Source of the DNA: CBDBBY01 sp965203795
GTDB taxonomy: Bacteria; Pseudomonadota; Alphaproteobacteria; Rhodobacterales; Rhodobacteraceae
NCBI GenBank assembly: GCA_965203795.1
Contig: OZ241915.1
Coordinates: 3,596,001 to 3,660,000, forward strand
Direction: 5' to 3'
DNA length: 64,000 nt
Shown: positions 32,253-41,100 of the stretch, piece by piece
Layout of the letters: each line of letters begins with the position of its first letter
Numbering within the stretch: the stretch's first letter is position 1
Notes under the pieces: model-generated
What the model saw: the letters and a program-made list of their open reading frames with translations, nothing else
The model's database searches: none
Told to the model about the DNA's origin: nothing
Program-made: the position numbers and the translations under genes

Positions 32253-32639
32253 CTACCATGGTTTCTGGCCGCTGCGTCGGTGGGGTTTGGTAGCGGGCGA
32301 TCCGTTCCGTTTTCCGGTGCCACCGTTGCAGGCCGCTTTTGCGTGTTCGATTCGAGAACCAGGATGTTCGCGCCCGGCGGTTCGTTTCGTGAGGCGTCTC
32401 CGGGGGTACTCTTCGGGCGTTTTGCAGTCGAGGGAACGGTGGGGCCTGATGCGGTTGAACTCGTCTACGGTACCGTCAAACACGCCGTTCTTGCGTGCCC
32501 AGCGCTCTCTATCCGAGTACTTCGTGCAACCCTTCGTGCACTTCTGACTCTCGGCCAAGTTAAGTCTGCCGCGTAGCATGACAGGTCGGGGCGATGATTC
32601 GACGAGCGCCACCCGCTCCGGGCGGTCAACGCCCTGCAT
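32253..32639 (-). pseudogene. Relic of an integrase-core transposase
   Basis: One minus-strand frame contains WARKNGVFDGTVDEFNRIRPHRSL followed by DCKTPEEYPRRR (the two parts adjoin). This is the C-terminal end of the IS3/IS481-type integrase core, including the R-P-H-x-x-L motif. The rest of the catalytic domain upstream is absent, and the sequence before it (RPERVALVESSPRPVML) is unrelated. It is a fragment of an old insertion between the Panacea pair and the second proX operon. Confidence 0.6.
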
Positions 32640-32913
32640 TACGTCGAATGGATCGTCGTCCTGTTTGACTTCCGAGCACCGAAACCCTGCAAGCCCAAGA
32701 CCTTTCGCAGGAGAATTTAAGCTGGAATGCTACCTAATCGCGCACCTAATGGACCTAATCGTTTGCGCTAATGTATCGATTTCGTAGACATTCAGTCATC
32801 GGAGGGGCGATAATGCGTTTCTGCCGCGCGGGAGGCGCGTCGCTCCGATGCGATGTTGGTGGCGCGCCGCGCGGAACGGCAAATTGAGTCCAGCTGGAGA
32901 AGGGGGTTCCACA

Positions 32914-33873
32914 ATGAGATTCAATGCAAAACCGCTTGCCGCGATCGCCATCGCGCTGGCGCCTGCCGCGGCGTCTGCCGCCGACCTGGTGATACCGGAT
33001 CCGAACTACGCCGCAGGCCGGGCAACGGCGTTCGCCGTGAAGGCGATAGTGGAGGAAGCGATGGGCCTTGAGGTCGAGATGGTTACGACGACCGCCGTGC
33101 CCGTGATCTGGGAGGCGATGGCCCGGGGGAACGGCGAAATCGACATTTGGACGGAAGTCTGGCTGCCGAACCAGTCGGGCCTGAAGGCGAAATACGCTGA
33201 CGGCGAAGGGACGGTCGTCATTTCCGACAACGGCTTCCTTGCCGTCCAAGGCTACTGCGTCACGCGGGTCACCATGGACGAGCACGGCATTTCGACAGTG
33301 TTCGATCTTGCCAATCCCGAGAACGCCGCGCTGTTCGACACCAACGGCGACGGGCTGGGCGAGATCTGGATCGGGCCGCAAGGCTGGCAGTCGACCAACA
33401 TCGAGACGATCCGTGCGCGCGACTACGGCTTCGCGGACTTCTTCGATCTGCAGTCCACCGAGGAGGCGGTCGCGAATTCGGGCCTTGCCGCTGCCGACAA
33501 GGCGAACGAGCCTTGGGTCGGATACTGCTACGGCCCGCACCAGAATTTCGTGATGTACGACATTGTGCTTCTGGAGGAGCCGCCGCACAATCCGGACGAC
33601 TTCGTGATGGTCCAGCCTGCGGAGGATCCGGATTGGCAGTCCAAGTCGAGGGTCGCGTCGGCCTACGCCGAAACCACGGTCAAGATCAGCTGGTCCGCCA
33701 GCCTTTCCGAGCGCCAGCCGGGAGTCGTTCCCTTGCTGGAGAACATCCAGCTGTCGGCGGACGATGTGAACGCCTGGGCGCTCGCGATCGTGGAAGGCGG
33801 AGATCCGAACGAGATTCTGTCCGCTTGGGCGAAAGAGAACGCGGATCAAATCGCGGCCTGGATGGCCCAGTAG
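32914..33873 (+). CDS. proX: ProX/OpuAC-type glycine-betaine-like substrate-binding protein (copy 2)
   Basis: A 319-aa periplasmic binding protein, paralogous to the one at 491-1450. The signal peptide is MRFNAKPLAAIAIALAPAAASAA. The mature part has VWLPNQSG, WVGYCYGPHQ and the acidic EF-hand-like loop DTNGDGLGE at residues 142-150. Tyr/Trp-containing segments in the same places as copy 1 suggest a trimethylammonium ligand, but differences such as YGPHQNF for YTPHYLF leave room for a different specificity. ATG 32914 is supported by GAAGGGGG upstream; the frame before it is unlike the family. It is the first gene of the second importer operon. Confidence 0.88.
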   Translation: MRFNAKPLAAIAIALAPAAASAADLVIPDPNYAAGRATAFAVKAIVEEAMGLEVEMVTTTAVPVIWEAMARGNGEIDIWTEVWLPNQSGLKAKYADGEGTVVISDNGFLAVQGYCVTRVTMDEHGISTVFDLANPENAALFDTNGDGLGEIWIGPQGWQSTNIETIRARDYGFADFFDLQSTEEAVANSGLAAADKANEPWVGYCYGPHQNFVMYDIVLLEEPPHNPDDFVMVQPAEDPDWQSKSRVASAYAETTVKISWSASLSERQPGVVPLLENIQLSADDVNAWALAIVEGGDPNEILSAWAKENADQIAAWMAQ

Positions 33874-33888
33874 CCGAATCAAGCTTTG

Positions 33889-33912
33889 GCGGGCGCCGTC
33901 AGCGGCGCCCGC
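33889..33912 (+). promoter_or_regulatory. Perfect 10-bp hairpin between proX and proV (copy 2)
   Basis: GCGGGCGCCG (33889-33898), loop TCAG, CGGCGCCCGC (33903-33912). There is no T-tract after it. It follows the binding-protein stop codon by 15 bp and precedes the ATPase start by ten, the position expected for an mRNA-stabilising or attenuating stem-loop. Confidence 0.6.
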
Positions 33913-33922
33913 GGCCGCTTCC

Positions 33923-34762
33923 GTGCCGCTAGGCGGCGCAGAACAGGCAGCGGACGACGTCGTACGGCTCGAATCAGTCTGGAAGATCTTCGGCGCCCGC
34001 GCAGGCGAGGCGCTGGCCGCGGCGAAATCAGGCGCCGGCAAGCCGGACATACTGCGCGAGTTCGACTGCGTGGTCGGCGTGGCGGACGCGTCGCTCACTG
34101 TCCGGCGCGGCGAGATCTTCTGCGTCATGGGCTTGTCGGGCTCGGGGAAATCGACGCTGGTGCGGCATGTGAACCGGCTGCTCGAGCCGACCGCAGGCCA
34201 GGTCCTGATTGAAGGCGAGGATATCCTTGCCAAAAGCGACGCCGAGCTTCGCCGGATCCGCGCGACCAAGGTCGGCATGGTGTTCCAGAATTTCGGCCTG
34301 CTTCCGCACCGGACCGTCCGCGAGAACGTTTCCCTTCCGCTGGAAATCCAGGGAGCCACGCTGAAGCGGCAGTACGATTCCGCCGAGGCCGCGCTCGCGA
34401 AGGTGGAGCTCGCGGGATGGGGCGACCGGTCGCCTGCCAGCCTTTCGGGCGGGATGAGGCAGCGGGTCGGACTTGCCCGGGCGCTGGCAGCGGATCCGCC
34501 GATCCTTCTCATGGATGAGCCGTTCTCGGCGCTGGACCCGCTGATCAGGCGGCAGCTGCAGGACCAGTTCCTTCAGCTGTCGAAGGAAGTCCGGAAAACG
34601 ACGATGTTCATCACCCACGACCTCGACGAGGCAATCCGCATCGGAACGCGGATCGCCATCATGAAGGACGGCGTCATCGTGCAGATCGGAACTCCGGACG
34701 AGATAACCGGAAACCCGGCGGACGATTACGTTGCGGAATTCGTTGCCAACATCCCTGGATGA
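33923..34762 (+). CDS. proV: ProV-type ABC transporter ATPase (copy 2)
   Basis: A 279-aa ATPase of the second quaternary-amine importer. Walker A is GLSGSGKST, the signature LSGGMRQRVG, Walker B ILLMDEPFSALD, and the H-loop FITHDLDEA. It ends shortly after the nucleotide-binding domain (FVANIPG), so it lacks the ~65-residue acidic tail seen in copy 1 and the CBS domains of E. coli ProV. A GTG at 33923 is taken as start; a precise choice is difficult because the first residues are poorly conserved. The permease gene follows after ~100 bp. Confidence 0.88.
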   Translation: MPLGGAEQAADDVVRLESVWKIFGARAGEALAAAKSGAGKPDILREFDCVVGVADASLTVRRGEIFCVMGLSGSGKSTLVRHVNRLLEPTAGQVLIEGEDILAKSDAELRRIRATKVGMVFQNFGLLPHRTVRENVSLPLEIQGATLKRQYDSAEAALAKVELAGWGDRSPASLSGGMRQRVGLARALAADPPILLMDEPFSALDPLIRRQLQDQFLQLSKEVRKTTMFITHDLDEAIRIGTRIAIMKDGVIVQIGTPDEITGNPADDYVAEFVANIPG

Positions 34763-34861
34763 AGCCTATGCCGAGCAATACCGGCCGACGCGCGTCCGCC
34801 GGGAACCCGGCAACAGGCTTCTTGGCGGCACGTGATTGGCAGCCGGGCGGAGGTGCGACGG

Positions 34862-36364
34862 ATGGCCGGCAAAGATTCTGAGCGGGAATTCAGGGAGCTG
34901 GTTTCGGAATTCGCAGGCCGCGGCGGAGGCTACTACGCGGAACGGTTTCTGCGGATCTCGGAATCGGAGGGTCGCGTCGCGCACTTCAACACCTGGGCTC
35001 TGGCGTTTGGACCGGTTTGGCTTGGCGCCCGATCGCTTTGGGCGGCTTTCTGGGCGGCGTTCATCATTGAGGCGTTCGCTCTTGTTCTGATCGGAATCGG
35101 CTGGTTCGGCGATCTCGGTTCGGAGGCCTTGGCGAAGGCGGAAAGGCTGGAGGCGCAGGCCGCGGAGCGCATGGATCGGGCGGAGGCGGCGATCGCGGAA
35201 GGCGATTCCCTAGGCGAGAACATGAAGCGGTCGGCTGAGGCGATCGCCGGAGCCGCGGAAAAGGCCAGAGCCGAAGCAGCCGCCATGCGCGGATCGGCGC
35301 CGCGCTACCTCGCTTGGGGATTCGCAGTGCTGCTTGCCGTCCGGATCGCGTGCGCGGTTTTCGGCGACGCCGCGCTGGCGAGGCGGTTCCGGCGCTGGCG
35401 GGCGAACAGGGCCATCGCGCACGGGCTTCCGCCGCAGCGGATCCTCTTCACCGCGGCGCTGACGGCATTCTCTTACGCATTGACCGTTTACAGGTTCGCC
35501 GCATCCGAGACCCCATCGTGGATGACGGAGTTCCCGGCCGCGACCGAGATCAGGAATGCCGTCTCGATTGCTATCGACGAAGGAGTCAGATCCGTCGCGG
35601 ACGGATTCGGCTTCATGTTCAACTCCATCACCGCCGGAATCAACGGCGTGCTGAATCTGATGGAAGTCTGCCTCGTGTCCACGCCTTGGCCCGTGGTCAT
35701 GCTGGGAATACTGGCGATCGCGTGGCAGGTCGCCGGACCCCGCGTTGCGATCTTCTCCGGCGCCGCGCTGGCTTATCTCGCTGTCCTCGGCTTCTGGGAG
35801 AAAAGCATGGCGACGGTCGCGCTGCTGGGCACGGCCGCGTTCCTGTGCATCGCGATCGGAATTCCAATCGGAATCTGGTGCGGCCGGAATCCGAGGGTCT
35901 ATGCGATCATCCGTCCGATTCTGGATTTCATGCAGACGATGCCCGCCTTCGTCTATCTCATTCCCGTAGTGGCGTTCTTCGGCATCGGGAAGCCTCCGGG
36001 GATCATCGCGACGCTGGTGTTCGGAATGCCGCCTGTTATCCGTTTGACCGCGCTCGGAATCTCGGGCGTGCCTGCGGAGATCCGGGAGGCCGCGACAGCG
36101 TACGGCGCCGATCGCAGGTTCCTTCTCTTCAAGGTGGACATCCCGCTCGCGATGCCTTCGATCATGGCGGGCGTGAATCAGACCTTGCTCATGTGCCTTT
36201 CCATGGTGGTCATCGCGTCGCTGATCGGTGCCAAGGGGCTGGGCGAGGACGTATTGTCGGCTCTCCAGTACGCGGCCGTCGGCCAAGGCATTCTGGCGGG
36301 ATTCGCGATTCTGATGTGCGCCATCGTCTTGGACCGCATCGTGCAGGGCAAAGCCCCGGACTAA
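34862..36364 (+). CDS. proW: ProW-type permease with N-terminal DUF2628-like and coiled-coil extension (copy 2)
   Basis: A 500-aa membrane permease paralogous to 2542-4131. The N-terminus carries FNTWALAFGPVWLGARSLWA (DUF2628-like) and a membrane segment. A charged Ala/Glu-rich helix follows (AKAERLEAQAAERMDRAEAA and onward, about residues 90-140), likely a coiled coil, then further membrane segments. The transport domain has the EAA loop EAATAYGADRRFLLFK. ATG 34862 is supported by GGAGG eight bases upstream; a GTG ten codons earlier has no such site. The extension may sense membrane tension or ionic strength, as expected for osmotic uptake systems, but that is speculation. Confidence 0.87.
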   Translation: MAGKDSEREFRELVSEFAGRGGGYYAERFLRISESEGRVAHFNTWALAFGPVWLGARSLWAAFWAAFIIEAFALVLIGIGWFGDLGSEALAKAERLEAQAAERMDRAEAAIAEGDSLGENMKRSAEAIAGAAEKARAEAAAMRGSAPRYLAWGFAVLLAVRIACAVFGDAALARRFRRWRANRAIAHGLPPQRILFTAALTAFSYALTVYRFAASETPSWMTEFPAATEIRNAVSIAIDEGVRSVADGFGFMFNSITAGINGVLNLMEVCLVSTPWPVVMLGILAIAWQVAGPRVAIFSGAALAYLAVLGFWEKSMATVALLGTAAFLCIAIGIPIGIWCGRNPRVYAIIRPILDFMQTMPAFVYLIPVVAFFGIGKPPGIIATLVFGMPPVIRLTALGISGVPAEIREAATAYGADRRFLLFKVDIPLAMPSIMAGVNQTLLMCLSMVVIASLIGAKGLGEDVLSALQYAAVGQGILAGFAILMCAIVLDRIVQGKAPD

Positions 36365-36687
36365 CGGCGCACGCGCCCTGCGGTTCCGGCTTGACCGGAG
36401 AGGGGCGTAATCGGCGGTCGGCTTTACCGCGACCGGGGCTGGACCGGGAATTCCTCAATGCCGTCGGCCCTTCGCAGCACGCGAATTCGACGGTTCGCCC
36501 GCCGGACGGAATCCGGCACGTTCGCAGCCGCGCATCGGGGGTATCCGCCGGGCTTTATCCATTCCTTGAGCCGGCGGGCGGCTTCGGAAGTTTTGCACAG
36601 AAAACCGCCGTTCGGGAACGATTCGCGCTCCGGGATTTCGCAGCCCGCCGGGACCTTCGGCCGACTGGAAATCCTGCAAGGAAGCCG
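36365..36687. other. Intergenic region without a recognisable gene
   Basis: About 320 bp between the permease and the first island gene. It is GC-rich, and an open plus-strand frame passes through it from inside the permease gene, but that frame has no ribosome site until ATG 36688. I see no RNA gene, repeat or clear terminator. It probably contains the promoter of the 456-aa/helicase gene pair. Confidence 0.5.
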
Positions 36688-38058
36688 ATGCCCGAAGCTG
36701 AAGGAAGAGGCCCGTTCGGAACGGGCCGGTCGAGATACGTCGGAAACATCGTTCTCAAAGTGGAATCGTATGACCTGTCCGGAGCCAGGGAGGACTGTTT
36801 CCCGGGCCTAGTGAAGGGCTCGGCCGCGGGAGGCCCGCTCGATGGCCGCCGACTCGAAATCGCGATTCGGATGACCGCCACCAACGCCCGGGTTCCCAAA
36901 GCCGCCGGGTTCGCGCAGGCGGGCGGAATGTCGCACACGCCGCCCGGCGGCTACATCGCGTTCGAGAACGTCCGCGAGAGCCGCGGGCAGTACGCGGCCG
37001 CTTGGGCGAACCGCTTCGCGGGGCCGGGAGAAACGCTCCGCGTCGGCCTTCCCGCGAGGATCATGCCGTCCTTCGACAGGGGCGGCGGCGTGAGGGTGAA
37101 CAAGGAAACGGGCGCCACAGTCTACAACGCGCACATTCTTCATCCGAAAGGCACGAAGACAGCCGACTCCTATGAGGGCGTCCAGGAGAGCATCGCGTCG
37201 GCGTTCGAGTCGGGGAATGCGGCATTGCTCGTTCTGATGTCCGGTTCGGATCCCGGCAACGCGGAATTCCAGAAGCGGACGCTTACCGCTTGGAGAGGAT
37301 GGACGGACGGCGCGCCGATCCCGATTGAGGAAGCGGTCGAGGCCGCGCTCGAACGGCATGGAATGCTTGATTTCCCGGCGGCCTTCAAGGCAGGCGCGAT
37401 CTGCGACATCGTTCCGATGGAGGGCTTGCGGGTCGGAGGGAAAGTCGCGGAATCAATGGATCGCGGCGCCAAGCATTCGATCAATCTGAATTCGTACAGG
37501 ATCAGCGGCGTCGGCGCCCGAATCGGGGCGGCCCTGCGAGGCGCAGATCGCGAGACCGCATCGAAGCTCGAAAAGGCTTTCCTTGAGAGCGCGCATCCGA
37601 AGGCCCGGCAGTCCTTCCTGGACCGCGGCTGGCGCGGCGTGTGGAATGTCGACGTCCAGCGCTTCTTCAGCGCGCGCGGCGTCTCGATTCCGAACCCGGG
37701 CGGCTTCGGATTCGCTGTCTCCACCGGGCTGGTCAAAGCCTACGGGGCCGACGGAAACGGGGACGGAGGCGCGTTCTTGGCGAAGGCGCGCACGCTGAGC
37801 AATCCGCTTCCCGCACAGGCCGTTCCCACCGCGTCCGACCCCGAAGCCCACCTCCGGTACCATCGAAGCTTCGGCGAATTCGTGGAGAAAGCGGCGGCCG
37901 CGGATGATCCGGAACCCGCGTTGGCCGAGCCCGGTTACCAATCCCAGGCAAGTCCTGTTATGCGAGCCGTGAAAGCGGCGGAACGCCCGCCCGCCCCCGA
38001 CGCGATCGCGGCGGCGGGCGACGAGGCCGAGCCGCAGGAACCGCAATTGGATGACTGA
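36688..38058 (+). CDS. Unrecognised 456-aa protein next to a strawberry-notch-like helicase
   Basis: Not recognised as a known family. The start is ATG 36688 with AAGGA upstream; the open frame continues 5' into the permease gene but has no support there. The first ~190 residues look like a beta-rich domain (VGNIVLKVESYDLS, LEIAIRMTATNARVP, GGYIAFENVRE, GETLRVGLPARIMPSFD) that could be a nucleic-acid-binding fold. The middle is alpha/beta (AALLVLMSGSDPGNAEF). The C-terminal 80 residues are low-complexity, Ala/Pro/Glu-rich and acidic. No membrane segment or signal peptide is seen. The helicase gene starts 69 bp downstream on the same strand, so the two are probably co-expressed and may act together. 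Confidence 0.7.
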   Translation: MPEAEGRGPFGTGRSRYVGNIVLKVESYDLSGAREDCFPGLVKGSAAGGPLDGRRLEIAIRMTATNARVPKAAGFAQAGGMSHTPPGGYIAFENVRESRGQYAAAWANRFAGPGETLRVGLPARIMPSFDRGGGVRVNKETGATVYNAHILHPKGTKTADSYEGVQESIASAFESGNAALLVLMSGSDPGNAEFQKRTLTAWRGWTDGAPIPIEEAVEAALERHGMLDFPAAFKAGAICDIVPMEGLRVGGKVAESMDRGAKHSINLNSYRISGVGARIGAALRGADRETASKLEKAFLESAHPKARQSFLDRGWRGVWNVDVQRFFSARGVSIPNPGGFGFAVSTGLVKAYGADGNGDGGAFLAKARTLSNPLPAQAVPTASDPEAHLRYHRSFGEFVEKAAAADDPEPALAEPGYQSQASPVMRAVKAAERPPAPDAIAAAGDEAEPQEPQLDD

Positions 38059-38127
38059 CGTCCGCAAGGCCTGAACGCCCGGAATCAGCCGGGACGGCGA
38101 GCGGCACGGGCGTTTCCAGAACCGGAA

Positions 38128-41100
38128 ATGGAAATGCCCGCCGACAATCGAGACCCGGACCCGCTGGCGAAGTGGGTCGTTTTCCGCGACGGCAGCGCAG
38201 CCCTCCGCAGGATGGTGAAATCCGACGGCGAAAAGGGCCTGCTCCTTCAATTCACGGGCTTGGGCGCGTGGGAGGACGTGCGTCGGCGCGCGCTGGCATA
38301 CGGCTTTTCGGAAGTGCACGCTTCAAAGTCGCTGATGCTGATGGCCCGCAACCGCGCCTTGGGGATTTCCACGACGGAGCTTGCCGACGCCCTTGGCGGC
38401 GATGTCGTGGAGATGCCGCTCAGCGTCGTGCACTCCTACCCTTGGACTGCCGATTACAGGCAACCGGACCTCGGAAAGGGCCTTTCGTCCGCCGGCGGTC
38501 CGAAGCCCGCCGCGATCCGTCCGCTCGGATGGAACCACCTCGGCGAAGAGGTTTTGACCGATGGCGAGGGACGGCGCTACCGGAAGGGTCCTGTCGAAGA
38601 GGGGCGGACCCGCTACTTCGCCGAGACCGACAACCAGGACAGAACTCTCTTCCTGCGCGCCGAGAAGCCGGAGGATCTGCCGAGGATCGCCGCTGGCCTG
38701 CTGCATATGGCGGAACGCGGAACAGTGCGCAGGGAGGAATTCGGGGAGGTCGCGGCGGCTGCGGCCGAGCCTGCCAAGCCCGGCAGGCCGCAGATGGAAA
38801 CCGGGTTCGTTGAGGAATCGCTAAAGCGAGAGCTGGTGGAGCGGATCATCGGCGTTTCGGTCGAGGACGACGCGTCGCGGCGGAGCTACCACCGCGCGAT
38901 GCGCCTCGGCGAGCATCTTTCGGGCGTGGTCAACGAAGCCTCGAAGCCGCTGGACGGCCTGTCCCCGTCGATAGGATTCCTCGTCTTTTTGCGGCGGCTG
39001 GTCCGCGAAGCCGACGCGACGGAAGTTTCCGGAAACGAGCGGCTCCGCGCAGCGGTGCACATCGCGCAGGCCGAGGGCGAAGTCCAAAGCCAGCTCTACG
39101 ACCTGACCGGAAGCCGCGCCGGCGGCGAGGCCGAACGCGCGGCCAACATTCTGGCCAGGCGTACGGCGGAGGGGTCCAGCATTCTGATCGTGGCCGGCGG
39201 CGCGGACTCCGATGCCGTCGAGAGCATCCGCACCGCGCTGGGCGTCGGATACGCGATTGAGAACGTGGCGGAAATCGCGCCGCATGTCGCGACTGGCCGA
39301 CACGACGGCGGGCTTTGCACGGCGTTCGTCATCGGCGAGCGCCGCCCGTCGCCTGTCGAAAGCCTTCCGATCGCGGCCCAGCGCACCTTCAAGGTCCTGA
39401 CGCGGGACGACCTGGACGGTCTCCACAAGGAGATCCGGCGGTCAAGAAAGAGGATCCGGGATTGGCACCTCGACGCCGCCGATGCCGAGGCATGGGAAAC
39501 CGAGGATCGGGAGGACAACGAGCGGCAGCGCCCGTACGTCGCATTGTCCGAGCTATCGGCGCCGTTCACCATGATTCCCAAGGCGCTCGAAGGCGCCACC
39601 GCGAAAGCGCTGAGGCGGGTCGGGAGCGAACTGGAGGAACAGGGCGGACTCGACGGCTGGCTTGCGGGCGCGCTGGGAGTCTCGCGCGACGATCTGGCCG
39701 GAATGCTGACGTCCGAGCAGGCCGACGCCATCGCATTGAGAAAGTCGGCGGCCGACCGGAACCGGGGCTTCCTTCTGGCGGACCAGACCGGCGTCGGGAA
39801 GGGGCGGAGCCTCGCCGCGATATGCAGGCTTCACGCCAGAACCGGCGGCAAGGTGCTTTATTTCACGGAGAACGCCGACATCAACATTCCCGATGTCTGG
39901 CGGGACATCACCGCGGTCGGAGGGCGGGCAGAATTCAGACCCGCGATTCTCGCGTCGCGCCCGGTCGCGCTGAAGGGCGGCGGCGGCGAAGACGGAGCGG
40001 AAACGGTTTTCAAGACTGAGTCCGCCTTGTCCCGAAGGCGCGTCTTCGAGGAGGCCTTGTGGCCGAAGGACCGCAACCTGGTCCTGACCAACTACAGCCA
40101 GTTCAGCAGGGGCAAGGACTCGCCCGCGCAGAACTGGGCGCGGTCGGCGCCCGACGCCTCGACTCTTCTGGTCCTCGACGAATGCCACAACGCGCTGAAT
40201 CCCGAATCGAACATGGGCAAGGCGGTGCGGGCAATGATCGAGGCCGTCGGCCGCAAAAACGTGGTGTACGCGACGGCGACACCGCTCCGGAACATCGCCG
40301 GGGCGGAGCTCTACAAGCCGCTTCTCCCGGATGCCGAAGGGGATAGGCTCGACGGAATCTTCGCGAGCCTCTCCGTCGGCGGCGAAACGGCCCAGGAAAG
40401 CTTCGCCACAATGCTGGCAGAGGACGGGGTGTTCGTCCGCCGGGACCACGACCTTTCGAATCTGGAGTTTCAAGTGCGCCTGCCGGACGACGCCCGGATG
40501 TCGCGCTACCAAGACATCATGAACCTGTTCTCGCCGATGGTGGAGCAGCTTCTCGACGCCTCGCTTGAAGTGCAGGCGCTCGTTGGCCGGGCGCAGGCGG
40601 TCCGGTACCGGGAGATGATCAACCGAGGGCACGATCCCCGGGCGGCCAGGGCGGAAACCAACGCGCTGTACCAGTACTCCGGGGCGGCGGGAGGCCCGCT
40701 CGCGCGTCTCGCGAGGCTGACAATCAACGCAATCAAAGTGGGGCAGGTCGTCGATGAGGCGCTCAACGAGATCAGCGCAGGCAGAAAACCGCTGATTTCG
40801 TTCCATTCAACGGGCGCCGGTCTGTTCACCGAGATCGCAACCCGGGGCGGCGAGGCCGAGTCCTCCGGAGACATGTCGCTTGCGGACCAGATCATGCGCG
40901 TCGCGGAAGGAATCTTCCGGGTGCGCATCGACGACGAAGTCCGGGACGCCCGCCTTCTCTCGCCGGAGATCGAGGAGGCGGCGCAGCGGATCAGGCACAT
41001 GGTCGAGCGCATTCCGCAGGACCTTCCGGTTTCGCCGATCGATGCGCTGATCGAAAGCTTGGGCGCCCACGGCGTGTCGGTCGGCGAAATATCCGGCCGC

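Noticed and set aside
32076..32576. Plus-strand open frames across the Panacea promoter and the transposase relic
   Set aside because: They lack ribosome sites and motifs and are antisense to better-supported features.
35314..36687. The 5' extension of the 456-aa gene frame into the permease gene
   Set aside because: The extension is a low-quality Arg-rich shadow of proW; the ribosome site at ATG 36688 and the change in residue composition place the start there.
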